DNA of 35,341 nt, from positions 1-35,341 of the forward strand of contig JALSRQ010000132.1 of the NCBI GenBank assembly GCA_026984675.1. The letters are read 5' to 3'. This document shows positions 14,418 through 22,542 of this stretch, piece after piece. The notes below the pieces were generated by a model. The model saw only the letters and a list, made by a program, of their open reading frames with translations, had not been told where the DNA came from and made no database searches. The first letter of the stretch is position 1, and each line of letters opens with the position of its first letter. The translations under genes were made by a program, and so were the position numbers. Source of the stretch: Thermaceae bacterium (GTDB lineage: Bacteria > Deinococcota > Deinococci > Deinococcales > Marinithermaceae).

Positions 14418-15491
14418 ATGAATCCGAGGATCGAACGCATCGAAGTCTACGTGGACGAGGCCAGCGAGCCGATCCAGGTGCTCACCCAGCCGCCCTTCAA
14501 GGTCCGGCTGGACACCCGCACCCTGTCCGACGGGAAGCACGTGCTAAGGGTGCTCACCGTCTTTAAGGACGGGGCCCGCGAGGAGCGCCGGATCGAGTTC
14601 GAGGTCGACAACCTCCCCGACGCCTTCGTCGACGGCCTCGACGAGGGCCAGCGGGTCCAGGGCGAGGTCGAGTTCGACGTCCGGGTGGGCGACTACGCCA
14701 AACCGACCGGCGGCGGCGGGGCCTCGGCCTGGCTCTACGTCCTCTCGACCGTGACGGTGCTCGCCCTGGTCTGGCTCTTCTTCGCGATCAGCCCCACCTC
14801 GAAGGAGGTAGCGGCCCAGATGGCCGCCCCCGAGAAGACCGAGGCGGCCGCCCCCACCGGCGGCGGGGCGCCGGTGGACAAGGCGCTCTTCGAAAAGGGC
14901 CAGGGCCTCTACGCACAAAACTGCGCCGCCTGCCACCAGGCCGACGGCAAGGGCCTCCCCGGCACCTTCCCGGCCCTGGCCGGCAGCAAGGTGGTGGCCG
15001 ACGTCCACGCCGCAATCCAGAAGATCACCCAGGGCGGCGGCGGCATGCCCGCCTTCAAGCAGCTCGGCCCCGAAGACCTCGCCGCCCTGCTCACCTACAT
15101 CCGGAACGCCTTCGGCAACAGCTACGGCGGGGTCAGCGTGGACGAGGTGAAAAAGGCGCTCGGGGGTGGGGAAACGGCGACGGCGGCCCCGGCCGGCGGC
15201 GGCGAGGCCGAGACCCTGGTCAAGGAGGGCGAGGAGGTCTACAACCAAAACTGCGCCTCCTGCCACCAGCCGGGCGGCGTGGGGATGCCCGGGGTCTTCC
15301 CCAAGCTCAAGGGGAACGCCAAGCTGAAGGACAAGGCCTTCGTGATCCGGCGAATCCTTAAGGGCGGCGGCGCGATGCCCCCCTTCGATAAGCTCACCGA
15401 CCGCCAGATCGCCGCGGTGGCCAGCTACCTCCGGGCCAAGCTCAACGACTTCGGGCCGGTGAGCGAGGACGACGTCAAGGCGCTGAGGTAG
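14418..15491 (+). CDS. fbcC: Di-heme cytochrome c subunit of the bc complex, with Ig-like N-terminal domain
   Basis: A 357-residue membrane-anchored cytochrome c. The heme sites are CAACH (169-173) and CASCH (279-283), each followed by a likely axial methionine in GGGMP or GGAMP (Met210 and Met320). One membrane helix (104-123) precedes an Ala/Pro-rich linker. Before the helix are about 90 residues that read as a bacterial Ig-like beta-sandwich (IERIEVYVDE...PPFKVRLDTRTLSDGKHVLRV...IEFEVDN) plus the start of a second repeat. There is no signal peptide, so the Ig-like part should be cytoplasmic and the hemes periplasmic. ATG 14418 is chosen for its Shine-Dalgarno AGGAGG. First gene of the fbcCDFB-type operon; it passes electrons from the Rieske protein to soluble cytochrome c or an oxidase. 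Confidence 0.88.
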   Translation: MNPRIERIEVYVDEASEPIQVLTQPPFKVRLDTRTLSDGKHVLRVLTVFKDGAREERRIEFEVDNLPDAFVDGLDEGQRVQGEVEFDVRVGDYAKPTGGGGASAWLYVLSTVTVLALVWLFFAISPTSKEVAAQMAAPEKTEAAAPTGGGAPVDKALFEKGQGLYAQNCAACHQADGKGLPGTFPALAGSKVVADVHAAIQKITQGGGGMPAFKQLGPEDLAALLTYIRNAFGNSYGGVSVDEVKKALGGGETATAAPAGGGEAETLVKEGEEVYNQNCASCHQPGGVGMPGVFPKLKGNAKLKDKAFVIRRILKGGGAMPPFDKLTDRQIAAVASYLRAKLNDFGPVSEDDVKALR

Positions 15492-15499
15492 GAGGGGCC

Positions 15500-15988
15500 A
15501 TGTACCGAAACGACACGGTCGTTCCCTTCTTCGCCCTGCTCCTCTCGGTGGCGCTCTACCTCGCCACCTACCTGGACGGGCAGCACATCGCCCAGCTCCA
15601 CGGCGGCAAGCCGCCCCACGAGGCCCTCTCGGAGGGGCAGATCGGGCTGGTGGCCTTCGCCACCCTGGCGCTGATCTACGCCCTGATCGGCTACTTCTCG
15701 GCCTGGCTGGAGGGGATCGAGCTCCGCCCCGGCCGGCACGTCCCCTCGCCGGGCATGGCGGTGACCCTGGTGGCGCTGCTCCTGGCCGTCGTCGAGGCCG
15801 CCCTCTCGGGCTTCTTCGTGCGGCTCCTGCTCTTCCACCTCACCGAAAAGCCGGTCTCCCCCGCCGCCGAAGGGGCGGTCTTCGGGCTGATGATGCTGGT
15901 GGGGGCGGTGCTGCTGGCGATCTATAAGAAGTACTACCTCGGCGACGAGGTCCTCGTCGAGGAGGAGCATTCGGAGGTGCCCTGGTAA
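15500..15988 (+). CDS. fbcD: Small membrane subunit of the bc complex (FbcD-like)
   Basis: A 162-residue protein with about four membrane helices (roughly 8-25, 48-66, 85-110 and 123-143) and a short charged C-terminus (EEEHSEVPW). No cofactor motif is present. Identification comes from its position between the cytochrome c and Rieske genes, as in the four-subunit bc complex operon of Thermus thermophilus, where the second gene encodes a membrane protein of unknown role. A GGAGG Shine-Dalgarno precedes the ATG. Its TAA stop overlaps the ATG of the Rieske gene (TAATG), so the two are coupled. Confidence 0.75.
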   Translation: MYRNDTVVPFFALLLSVALYLATYLDGQHIAQLHGGKPPHEALSEGQIGLVAFATLALIYALIGYFSAWLEGIELRPGRHVPSPGMAVTLVALLLAVVEAALSGFFVRLLLFHLTEKPVSPAAEGAVFGLMMLVGAVLLAIYKKYYLGDEVLVEEEHSEVPW

Positions 15989-16608
15989 TGGCCGACAAAA
16001 CCGATACCACCCGGCGCGCCATCCTGCAGGCCTCCCTGGGGGCGGGGCTCGGCCTCGCCGGGCTCTCGGCGCTCTGGGTCGCCGGCGGGCTCAAGCCCAA
16101 GAAGGAGGTCACCCCCGAGTCCGAGCCCCCCAAGGCCGGCGACCGCTTCGTCGTCGCCCAGGGGCCCGACAAGGGGAAGCTCATCACCGCCGAGATGCTC
16201 CCCCTGGAAGGCCCCTTCGTGCTCGCCTGGCCTAAGGACCCCAAGACCGGCGTGGTCAAGAACGCCGAGCGCAACAACCTGGCCATGCTGATCCGGTTCA
16301 ACCCCGACGAGTACGATGAGAAGACCCGTCGGTACACCGACCGGGGGGTGGCCGCCTTCTCGGCGATCTGCACCCACCTCGGCTGCACCGTGAGCCAGTG
16401 GATCGCCGACAAGAAGGTCTTCCTCTGCCCCTGCCACAAGGGCCAGTACGACCCCCGCCACGGGGCCCAGGTGATCGGCGGGCCTCCGCCCCGGCCGCTC
16501 CCCATGTTGCCGGTGAAGGTGGAGAACGGCGAGGTGGTGGCCGCCGGCGGTTTCCTCTCGCCGGTGGGGCCCATGGCCGGGTTCGCGCTCCCCCGCTCCG
16601 AGGGCTAA
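15988..16608 (+). CDS. fbcF: Rieske iron-sulfur protein of the bc complex
   Basis: A 206-residue Rieske protein. The 2Fe-2S cluster motifs are CTHLGC (128-133) and CPCH (147-150), giving two Cys and two His ligands plus the disulfide cysteines Cys133 and Cys149. The N-terminus TTRRAILQASLGAGLGLAGL has a twin-arginine signal that is probably kept as the membrane anchor, so the folded head is exported by Tat. It receives the first electron from quinol at the Qo site of cytochrome b. The PPPRPLP stretch after the second motif is the usual proline loop. Length matches Thermus Rieske proteins (about 200 residues). Confidence 0.95.
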   Translation: MADKTDTTRRAILQASLGAGLGLAGLSALWVAGGLKPKKEVTPESEPPKAGDRFVVAQGPDKGKLITAEMLPLEGPFVLAWPKDPKTGVVKNAERNNLAMLIRFNPDEYDEKTRRYTDRGVAAFSAICTHLGCTVSQWIADKKVFLCPCHKGQYDPRHGAQVIGGPPPRPLPMLPVKVENGEVVAAGGFLSPVGPMAGFALPRSEG

Positions 16609-16620
16609 GGAGGAACCAGG

Positions 16621-17853
16621 ATGAGCGTCTACAAGTGGCTCGACGAACGGCTGGACCTGGACCGGCTGAACAAGAAGTTCATGCGCAAGGCCTTCCCGGT
16701 CCACCACTCCTTCTTCCTCGGGGAGATCACCCTCTTCTCCTTCATCACCCTGGTGCTCACCGGGATCTTCCTCACCTTCGGCTACGAGCCCTCCTCCCGG
16801 CTCGTCAAGCACGCCGGCGAGCAGCTCCCCGCCGCCTACGTCTCGGTGCTCTACATCGACTCCCTGCCCTTCGGCCGGGTGCTGAGGAGCGCCCACCACT
16901 GGGCGGCCCACATCATGGTGGCGGCGGCCTTCCTGCATATGCTCCGTATCCTGATCTCGGGGGCCTACAAAAAGCCCCGGGAGATCAACTGGCTGCTTGG
17001 GCTCCTCCTGCTCGGGGCCACCGTGGTCACCGCCTTCGTCGGCTACTCGCTGCCCTACGACGCCTTCTCGGTGACCGCCACCCAGATCGGTTACGGCATC
17101 GGCAAGAGCATCCCCTACGTCGGCGACTGGATCGCCCAGGTGATGTTCGGCGGCGAGTACCCCACCCTGCACTCGATCCCCCGCCTCTACGCCCTCCACG
17201 TGCTCTGGCTGCCCCTCCTCCTGATGGCCCTGATCGGGCTCCACATGCTGATCATGATCAAGCAGAAGCACACCCAGCCCAAGTACGCCGAGGAGGTGGC
17301 CCCGGGCAAGATCTTGGGGGTGCCGATGGCGCCGATGCAGCTATCGGTGATGACCCTCCTCTTCCTCCTCTACCTGGGGGTGCTCTTCATCCTCGCGGGG
17401 GCGATCATCGCCCACCCGGTCGAGGTTTACGGCCCGCCCACCACCGCCACCCCGGCGCTCAAGCCCGACTGGTACTTCCTCTGGATTTACGGCATCCTCC
17501 AGATCATCCCGAGTTCGTGGAAGGTCCCGCTCCCCTTCGGAGCCGAGATCACCTCCGAGTTCATCGGCGGGGTGCTGATCCCGGGGATCCTGGGGCTGGT
17601 CGCGCTGTTGCTTCCCTTCCTCGACAACCGCAAGACCAAGATGCGCTACGTCGAGCTGCCCAGCCACCACCCCATGCGCACCAGCGTCACCGTGGGGCTG
17701 CTCTTCTTCTTCTTCGTGGCCACCTTCGCCGGCTGGAAGCAGGAGCTCCACCTGACCAACGGCGTCCTTTGGATGATGCTGATCTTCGTGCCCCTCGCCG
17801 CCTGGTTCGTCACCTACGTGTTGATGCGGCAGATCTACGGACCCAAGGAGTAG
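16621..17853 (+). CDS. fbcB: Cytochrome b of the bc complex
   Basis: A 410-residue cytochrome b with both parts (b6-like and subunit IV-like) in one chain. Heme ligands are His92 and His106 in helix B and His193 and His208 in helix D. The second pair is 15 apart, as in cytochrome b6, rather than 14 as in mitochondrial-type cytochrome b. The Qo motif is PDWY (282-285) in place of PEWY, a form linked to menaquinone-using organisms. It oxidises menaquinol and passes electrons through hemes bL and bH. A strong Shine-Dalgarno AAGGAGG stands 7 bases before the ATG. Last gene of the operon; a GC-rich hairpin follows the stop. Confidence 0.94.
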   Translation: MSVYKWLDERLDLDRLNKKFMRKAFPVHHSFFLGEITLFSFITLVLTGIFLTFGYEPSSRLVKHAGEQLPAAYVSVLYIDSLPFGRVLRSAHHWAAHIMVAAAFLHMLRILISGAYKKPREINWLLGLLLLGATVVTAFVGYSLPYDAFSVTATQIGYGIGKSIPYVGDWIAQVMFGGEYPTLHSIPRLYALHVLWLPLLLMALIGLHMLIMIKQKHTQPKYAEEVAPGKILGVPMAPMQLSVMTLLFLLYLGVLFILAGAIIAHPVEVYGPPTTATPALKPDWYFLWIYGILQIIPSSWKVPLPFGAEITSEFIGGVLIPGILGLVALLLPFLDNRKTKMRYVELPSHHPMRTSVTVGLLFFFFVATFAGWKQELHLTNGVLWMMLIFVPLAAWFVTYVLMRQIYGPKE

Positions 17854-17875
17854 CCGGGGCCGAGACCCCCCAAAC

Positions 17876-17899
17876 GGGGGCCCCCAGCGGGGGGCCCCC
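17876..17899 (+). terminator. GC hairpin after the bc operon
   Basis: Two GGGGGCCCCC-like blocks (17876-17885 and 17889-17899) can pair as a ten-base stem with one bulged G and a 3-base loop. A smaller CCCCCC-AAAC-GGGGG hairpin overlaps its left side (17866-17880). No T-run follows, so termination is uncertain; a 3'-end stabilising structure is also possible. It is the only candidate boundary between fbcB and the pilin gene. The rest of the 113-base gap shows no clear promoter. Confidence 0.45.
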
Positions 17900-17966
17900 A
17901 ACTGCGTGTATCCCCTGCCGGGTACCGGCCCCTACCCTGAGGGTGCCCTAAGGAGGTGGCTGGAAG

Positions 17967-18437
17967 ATGATGAAGAGCAAGAAGGGTTTCACGCTGGTGG
18001 AGCTGGCCATCGTCATCGTGGTGATCGGGATCCTGGCCGCGATCGCGATCCCCCGGTTCTTGACCATGCAGGAGGCGGCCGGTAAGGCGGCCCTGGACGC
18101 GAACTTCGACGCCCTGAGAACCGCGATCGTGGCGGTGAAGAGCCGGACCGGGGCCTACCCGACCAGGACCCAGTTCGATCGCGGCTACGGCCAGGACCCG
18201 GTTAGCGGTCATGTCTACTACTTCTTCAGCAGCCCCAACACCCGTTACTCGGACGGCTGGTACTCGGACAACCTGATCCTGAGCCGGCGGCCCCGGGGTG
18301 TGACTCAGGTCGGCCGGAACGACCGCTGCCCGAGCGGCTACAACACCTTCTACCTGGTCAACAAGCAGCCGAACCCCGACGTCTTCGGCAGGATCTGCTA
18401 CAACCCCAACAACGGCGACCTTAAGAAGGAGTGGTGA
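17967..18437 (+). CDS. Type IV pilin or major pseudopilin (GspG/PilA-like)
   Basis: A 156-residue prepilin. The leader MMKSKKG is followed by FTLVELAIVIVVIGILAAIAIPRF, the standard type III signal with cleavage after Gly7, N-methylated Phe and Glu5 of the mature protein. The mature helix continues into AALDANFDALRTAIVAVKSRTGAYPT, then a variable region rich in Tyr, Ser, Asp and Asn. Two cysteines (in RCPSG and RICYNP) could form the C-terminal disulfide loop typical of pilins. A Shine-Dalgarno AAGGAGG stands upstream of the ATG. An intrinsic terminator directly after the gene separates it from the assembly genes, allowing higher expression of the subunit. Confidence 0.9.
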   Translation: MMKSKKGFTLVELAIVIVVIGILAAIAIPRFLTMQEAAGKAALDANFDALRTAIVAVKSRTGAYPTRTQFDRGYGQDPVSGHVYYFFSSPNTRYSDGWYSDNLILSRRPRGVTQVGRNDRCPSGYNTFYLVNKQPNPDVFGRICYNPNNGDLKKEW

Positions 18438-18459
18438 ACCCTCTCCCCCCTCTCCTCCC

Positions 18460-18485
18460 GGGCCGGCGAAAGCCGGCCCATTTTT
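18460..18485 (+). terminator. Intrinsic terminator after the pilin gene
   Basis: An 8-bp perfect stem, GGGCCGGC (18460-18467) with GCCGGCCC (18472-18479), closes a GAAA tetraloop and is followed by ATTTTT (18480-18485). This is the best terminator in the window. Confidence 0.9.
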
Positions 18486-18511
18486 GCTTGGTACACTGAA
18501 TACCCAGGGCC

Positions 18512-19720
18512 ATGGCCGAAATCCTCTGCACCCCCACCCACGTCTTCTTGCTCACCCACACCTGGCGGGTCTGGGAACACCAGGGGGTGCTGGACGAGGC
18601 GGGCCGTCCCGACTTCGAGCGGCTCCTAAAGGAACTCAAAAAAGGTCTCAGGACCCACCGGGTGCGGGGGCCGGTGTACCTCGCCCTCTCCCCTGAGCTC
18701 GCCCTCCTGCACACCGCCCCCTTTCCCTCGCTGGAGGGGTTCCCCCTCGACGAGGCGGTGCTCGCCGAGGCCCAGCGGAGCCCGCTTTGGCGGGACGAGG
18801 AGCTGGTGATCGACTACGACCTTCTTCGCCCCGAGGGGCCGGCCCGGGTCTGGGTGCTCTTCGCCGCCCTCCCCCGCGACGCCGCCCGGCGGCTTGCCCG
18901 CGGCCTCAGGGCCCGGCGGATCGAGCCCTGGCCGCTGGCGCTCTGGCGGGCGGCGCGGGCCCGGTTCGGCCCCGAGCTCCGGTACTTCGTGCTCGAGGCC
19001 CTGGCCCACACCCTGGCGGTCTTCGAGGGCGGCCGGCTGGTGGGGTTCCGCCGGCTCAGCCGCCCGGTCGCCTCGGATGACGACGCGGTGGTCGAGGAGG
19101 TGGTGCGCTCGCTCCACCTCTTCGGGCTCACCCCGCCCCTCGACCGGGGGCTGGTCTTCGGCCTGCCCGAGCCGCCAAGGCTCGAAGGCCTCCCCGCCGC
19201 CGAGCTAGTGGACGACCTGGCCCCCGAGGACCTCAAGCGGGCCGCCTGGGCCCGGGAGACCCCCTTCCTCAACCTCCGACCCCGGCGAACCCACGTCGGC
19301 GAGGGAATGCCCGCCGAGAAGCAGCGGGCCCTGCTCCTGAGCGCGCTCGTCCTCGCCGGCGCCCTGGCCGCCCACGCCTGGCTCGGAACCCGGCTCCGCC
19401 TCGAGCAAACGCGGGTGCAAACGCTCGAGGCGCAGCGCGACCGCCTCCGGGACGAGGTCGAAAACCCCGAGCCCCCGCTGCCCACCGGCCCCGGGGCCGC
19501 CCTCCTCGCCCAAGTCGCCCGGGGGCTCCCCAAGGGGCTCTGGCTGGAGTCCTTCAGCGCCGGGCCCGACGGGGTGGCGCTGGCCGGCAAGGCCCTCGAC
19601 CCCTACGCCCCCCTCGACCTCGCCGAGCGCCTCAAGGCCCGCCTCGAGGCCCTCTCCAAGGGCGAGGAGGGGGTCTATCGCTGGGAGGTGAGCGGTGCCC
19701 CTGCCCCCACGACTCGGTGA
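18512..19720 (+). CDS. GspL-like (PilM-PilN fusion) assembly platform protein
   Basis: A 402-residue protein with three parts: a cytoplasmic domain (1-250) of the actin-like GspL/PilM type, a linker with FLNLRPRR (252-259) matching the NLxP segment at the start of PilN and GspL, and a membrane helix (about 271-291) followed by a short coiled coil (293-317) and a small periplasmic domain. Resemblance to GspL is in layout and weak motifs rather than a strong signature. The gene stands directly before gspE and gspF-like genes, which supports the call. It would dock the assembly ATPase to the inner membrane. TACACT (18492-18497) may be its -10 box; no Shine-Dalgarno sequence is evident. Confidence 0.75.
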   Translation: MAEILCTPTHVFLLTHTWRVWEHQGVLDEAGRPDFERLLKELKKGLRTHRVRGPVYLALSPELALLHTAPFPSLEGFPLDEAVLAEAQRSPLWRDEELVIDYDLLRPEGPARVWVLFAALPRDAARRLARGLRARRIEPWPLALWRAARARFGPELRYFVLEALAHTLAVFEGGRLVGFRRLSRPVASDDDAVVEEVVRSLHLFGLTPPLDRGLVFGLPEPPRLEGLPAAELVDDLAPEDLKRAAWARETPFLNLRPRRTHVGEGMPAEKQRALLLSALVLAGALAAHAWLGTRLRLEQTRVQTLEAQRDRLRDEVENPEPPLPTGPGAALLAQVARGLPKGLWLESFSAGPDGVALAGKALDPYAPLDLAERLKARLEALSKGEEGVYRWEVSGAPAPTTR

Positions 19721-21344
19721 GCTCCTGCTCCGCCTCGGCAAGATCACCCGCGAGCAGCTCGACGCCGCCCTAAAGGAGCAGGAGCGGACCCGCGAGCCCC
19801 TCGGCCAGATTCTGCTAAGGCGCGGCTTCCTCGACGAGGCCACCCTGGCCCAGGTGCTCGCCGACCAGCAGCGGGCCGAGCTGGTGAGCCTGAAGGAGGC
19901 CGAGCCCGAGGAGGCCGCCCTGAGGCTCCTCGACCCCCGCTTCGCCCACGAGCACCGGGTCTTCCCCCTGCGCCTTGAGGGCAACCGGCTGGTGGTGGCG
20001 ATGGCCCGCCCCTCGGACCTCCGGCTCATCGACGAGCTCCGCTTCCGAACCGGCAAGGAGATCGAGCCCAAGCTGGCCCCGGACTCGGAGATCCTCGAGG
20101 CCATCCGCCGCCACTACCGGGAACTCCCCGAGGAGGAGGGCCCCGCCCCCGAGGTCGAGGTGGTCGAGCACGACCTCACCCTCGAGGGGGCCCCGGTGGT
20201 CCAGCTGGCCGACGCGATCCTCCGGGAGGCGATGGCGGCCCGGGCCTCCGACCTCCACCTCGAGCCCGAGGAGCACGAGCTCAAGGTCCGGATGCGGGTC
20301 GACGGGGTGATGACCGACCTCCGCACCCTGCCCAAGGAGATGGAGGGGCCCCTGGCCGCCCGCTTCAAGGTCCTGGCCGGACTCGACATCGCCGAGAAGC
20401 GCCGCCCCCAGGACGGCCACTTCACCTACTTCTTCGAGGGCCGGCGGCTGGAGGTGCGGATCGCCAGCGTGGGGGCGCTCTGGGGCGAGGCGGTGGTGCT
20501 CCGCATCATCTACCCCACCGGGGTGCGGCTGGGGCTGGAGGAGCTCGGCATGCTGCCCCCCGAGTTCGAGAAGTTCCAGCGCCTCCTCCGGCACCCCTAC
20601 GGCATCCTCTTCGTCACCGGCCCCACCGGGTCGGGCAAGACCACCACCCTCTACGCCGCCCTCCAGCACCTCTACACCCCGGAGAAGAACTTCGTCACCA
20701 TCGAGGACCCGGTGGAGTTTCCCCTCGAGGGGATCAACCAGATCCCGGTCCAGCCCAAGATCGGGCTCACCTTCGCCACCGTGCTCCGGGCCGTGCTGCG
20801 GCTCGACCCCGACGTGGTGATGGTGGGCGAGATCCGCGACGGGGAGACCCTGGAGACCGCCCTCCGCGCCGCCCTCACCGGCCACCTGGTGCTGGCCACC
20901 CTGCACACCAACGACGCCCTCTCCACCGTGAGCCGGCTGGTCGAGATGGGGGCCGAGCGCCACCTGGTGGCCTCCACCCTGGTGGGGGCGGTGGCCCAGC
21001 GGCTGGTGCGCCGGGTCTGCCCCCAGTGCGGCCGGCCGGCGCCGCTCACCCCCGAGGAGGAGGCCTTCCTGGGGGAGGCGGCGCCCCCCGAGGAGCACCG
21101 GGGCGAGGGCTGCAGCTACTGCCGGGGCAGCGGCTACAAGGGCCGGGTCGGGGTCTACGAGGTCTTCGTCCCCGACCGCGAGATCCTTAGGATGATCGCC
21201 CTCGGCGAGAACGAGACCCGGCTCCGCGACCACGCCCGGGCCCAGGGCCACCGGGGGCTCAAGGAAGTGGGGCTGGAGCTGGTGCGCCAGGGGGCGACCA
21301 CGGTGAGCGAGCTGATGCGGGTGCTCGGGGCGATGGAGGACTAG
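19695..21344 (+). CDS. GspE/PilB-type assembly ATPase
   Basis: A 549-residue hexameric secretion ATPase. The N-terminal MshEN/T2SSE domain (about 5-140, RLGELLLRLGKITREQLDAA) precedes the catalytic core. Walker A is GPTGSGKTTTLYAAL (about 307-321), the Asp box region is IEDPVEFPLEGINQIP, Walker B is DVVMVGEIRD and the His box is ATLHTNDA. The zinc-binding element has two CxxC pairs, CPQC and CSYC, as in GspE. Thermus PilF, the known pilus ATPase, has three N-terminal repeats and is much longer, so this is a different, single-domain ATPase. GTG start at 19695 overlaps the previous gene by 26 bases. It powers extension of a pilus or pseudopilus. Confidence 0.93.
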   Translation: MPLPPRLGELLLRLGKITREQLDAALKEQERTREPLGQILLRRGFLDEATLAQVLADQQRAELVSLKEAEPEEAALRLLDPRFAHEHRVFPLRLEGNRLVVAMARPSDLRLIDELRFRTGKEIEPKLAPDSEILEAIRRHYRELPEEEGPAPEVEVVEHDLTLEGAPVVQLADAILREAMAARASDLHLEPEEHELKVRMRVDGVMTDLRTLPKEMEGPLAARFKVLAGLDIAEKRRPQDGHFTYFFEGRRLEVRIASVGALWGEAVVLRIIYPTGVRLGLEELGMLPPEFEKFQRLLRHPYGILFVTGPTGSGKTTTLYAALQHLYTPEKNFVTIEDPVEFPLEGINQIPVQPKIGLTFATVLRAVLRLDPDVVMVGEIRDGETLETALRAALTGHLVLATLHTNDALSTVSRLVEMGAERHLVASTLVGAVAQRLVRRVCPQCGRPAPLTPEEEAFLGEAAPPEEHRGEGCSYCRGSGYKGRVGVYEVFVPDREILRMIALGENETRLRDHARAQGHRGLKEVGLELVRQGATTVSELMRVLGAMED

Positions 21345-21345
21345 C

Positions 21346-22542
21346 TTGCGGTTTGCCTACCAGGCCACCGACGAACGGGGGGAACGGGTCTACCAGGGCT
21401 ACCTCGAGGCCGGCTCCCTGCGCGAGGCCCGCGTCAAGCTCCGGGAGATGGGGCTCTTTCCCCTCTCCCTCACCCGCGAGCGGGGCGGCCGGCGCCGCCG
21501 GCCGGGGATCGCCGAGCTGGTGCTCTTCGCCGAGCAGTTCGCCAGCCTCATCGCCGCCGGCGTCCCGATCGCCCAGGCCCTCACCACCCTGAGCCTGGAG
21601 AGCCCCCACCCCACCCTCCGCTTCGCCGCCCGCGAGGTGCGGGCCCGGGTGGAGGCGGGGGCGTCCCTCTCGGAGGCGATGGGGCACTACCCCGAGGCCT
21701 TCCCCCCGATGATGGTGCGGCTGGTCGCCGCCGGCGAGCTGGGGGGGTTCCTCGAGGTCACCCTCCGCCGCATCGCCCAGTACCTGGACCGGAGCTACGA
21801 GCTCACCCAGAAGGTGAAGACCGCCCTCCTCTACCCCACCTTCGTGGTCGGGGTGGTGGTGGCGGCGGTGATCCTCCTGCTCGTCTTCGTGGTCCCGGTC
21901 TTCGCCCGGATCTACTCGATCGCCGGCAAGGCCCTGCCCTGGCCCACCCAGCTCCTCCTGGCGGTCTCCGGCTTCCTCCGCCACGACTGGCTCTGGATCC
22001 TCCTGGGCCTGGCCGCCCTGGGCTACGCCTTCCGGACCTACTACCGCACCCCCGGGGGGGCGCTGGCGGTGGACCGCGCCCTCCTCCGCCTGCCGCTGGC
22101 CGGGCCGATCCTCCACAAGACCGGGCTCGCCCGCTTCGCCCGCACCCTGGCCACCCTCTACGCCAGCGGGGTCCACGTGCTGGCCGCCCTCGAGGCCTCC
22201 CGCGACCTCACCGGCAACGCCTACATGCGGGCCACCGTCGAGGAGGTGATCGAGGACGTCACCAAGGGGCAGGGGATCGCCCAGGCGATGGCCAAGCACC
22301 CGGAGGTCTTCGTCCCCCTCTTCACCCGCATGGTCAGCGTCGGCGAGGAGTCGGGTAACCTGGAGGTCATGATCGACCAGGCCGCCGACCACCTCGAGCG
22401 CGAGGTCGAGCACGCCACCAAGCGGCTCTCCTCGATGATCGAGCCGGTGCTCACGGTGATCGTCGGGATCCTGGTCTTCGGCATGGCGCTCGCCCTCTAC
22501 CTGCCGCTCTTCGAGCTGCCGGCCACCCTGATCCGACGATGA
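21346..22542 (+). CDS. GspF/PilC-type inner-membrane platform protein
   Basis: A 398-residue polytopic protein with two copies of the T2SF domain. Each copy has a cytoplasmic helical bundle (about 55-165 and 255-370) followed by hydrophobic segments; the membrane helices lie near 160-190, 205-225 and 365-392. LVLFAEQFASLIAAGVPIAQAL and LARFARTLATLYASGVHVLAAL are the matching signature helices. It is the platform on which the ATPase acts. The start is an uncommon TTG at 21346, one base after the upstream TAG, with a GGAGGA Shine-Dalgarno 5 bases before it. Confidence 0.93.
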   Translation: MRFAYQATDERGERVYQGYLEAGSLREARVKLREMGLFPLSLTRERGGRRRRPGIAELVLFAEQFASLIAAGVPIAQALTTLSLESPHPTLRFAAREVRARVEAGASLSEAMGHYPEAFPPMMVRLVAAGELGGFLEVTLRRIAQYLDRSYELTQKVKTALLYPTFVVGVVVAAVILLLVFVVPVFARIYSIAGKALPWPTQLLLAVSGFLRHDWLWILLGLAALGYAFRTYYRTPGGALAVDRALLRLPLAGPILHKTGLARFARTLATLYASGVHVLAALEASRDLTGNAYMRATVEEVIEDVTKGQGIAQAMAKHPEVFVPLFTRMVSVGEESGNLEVMIDQAADHLEREVEHATKRLSSMIEPVLTVIVGILVFGMALALYLPLFELPATLIRR

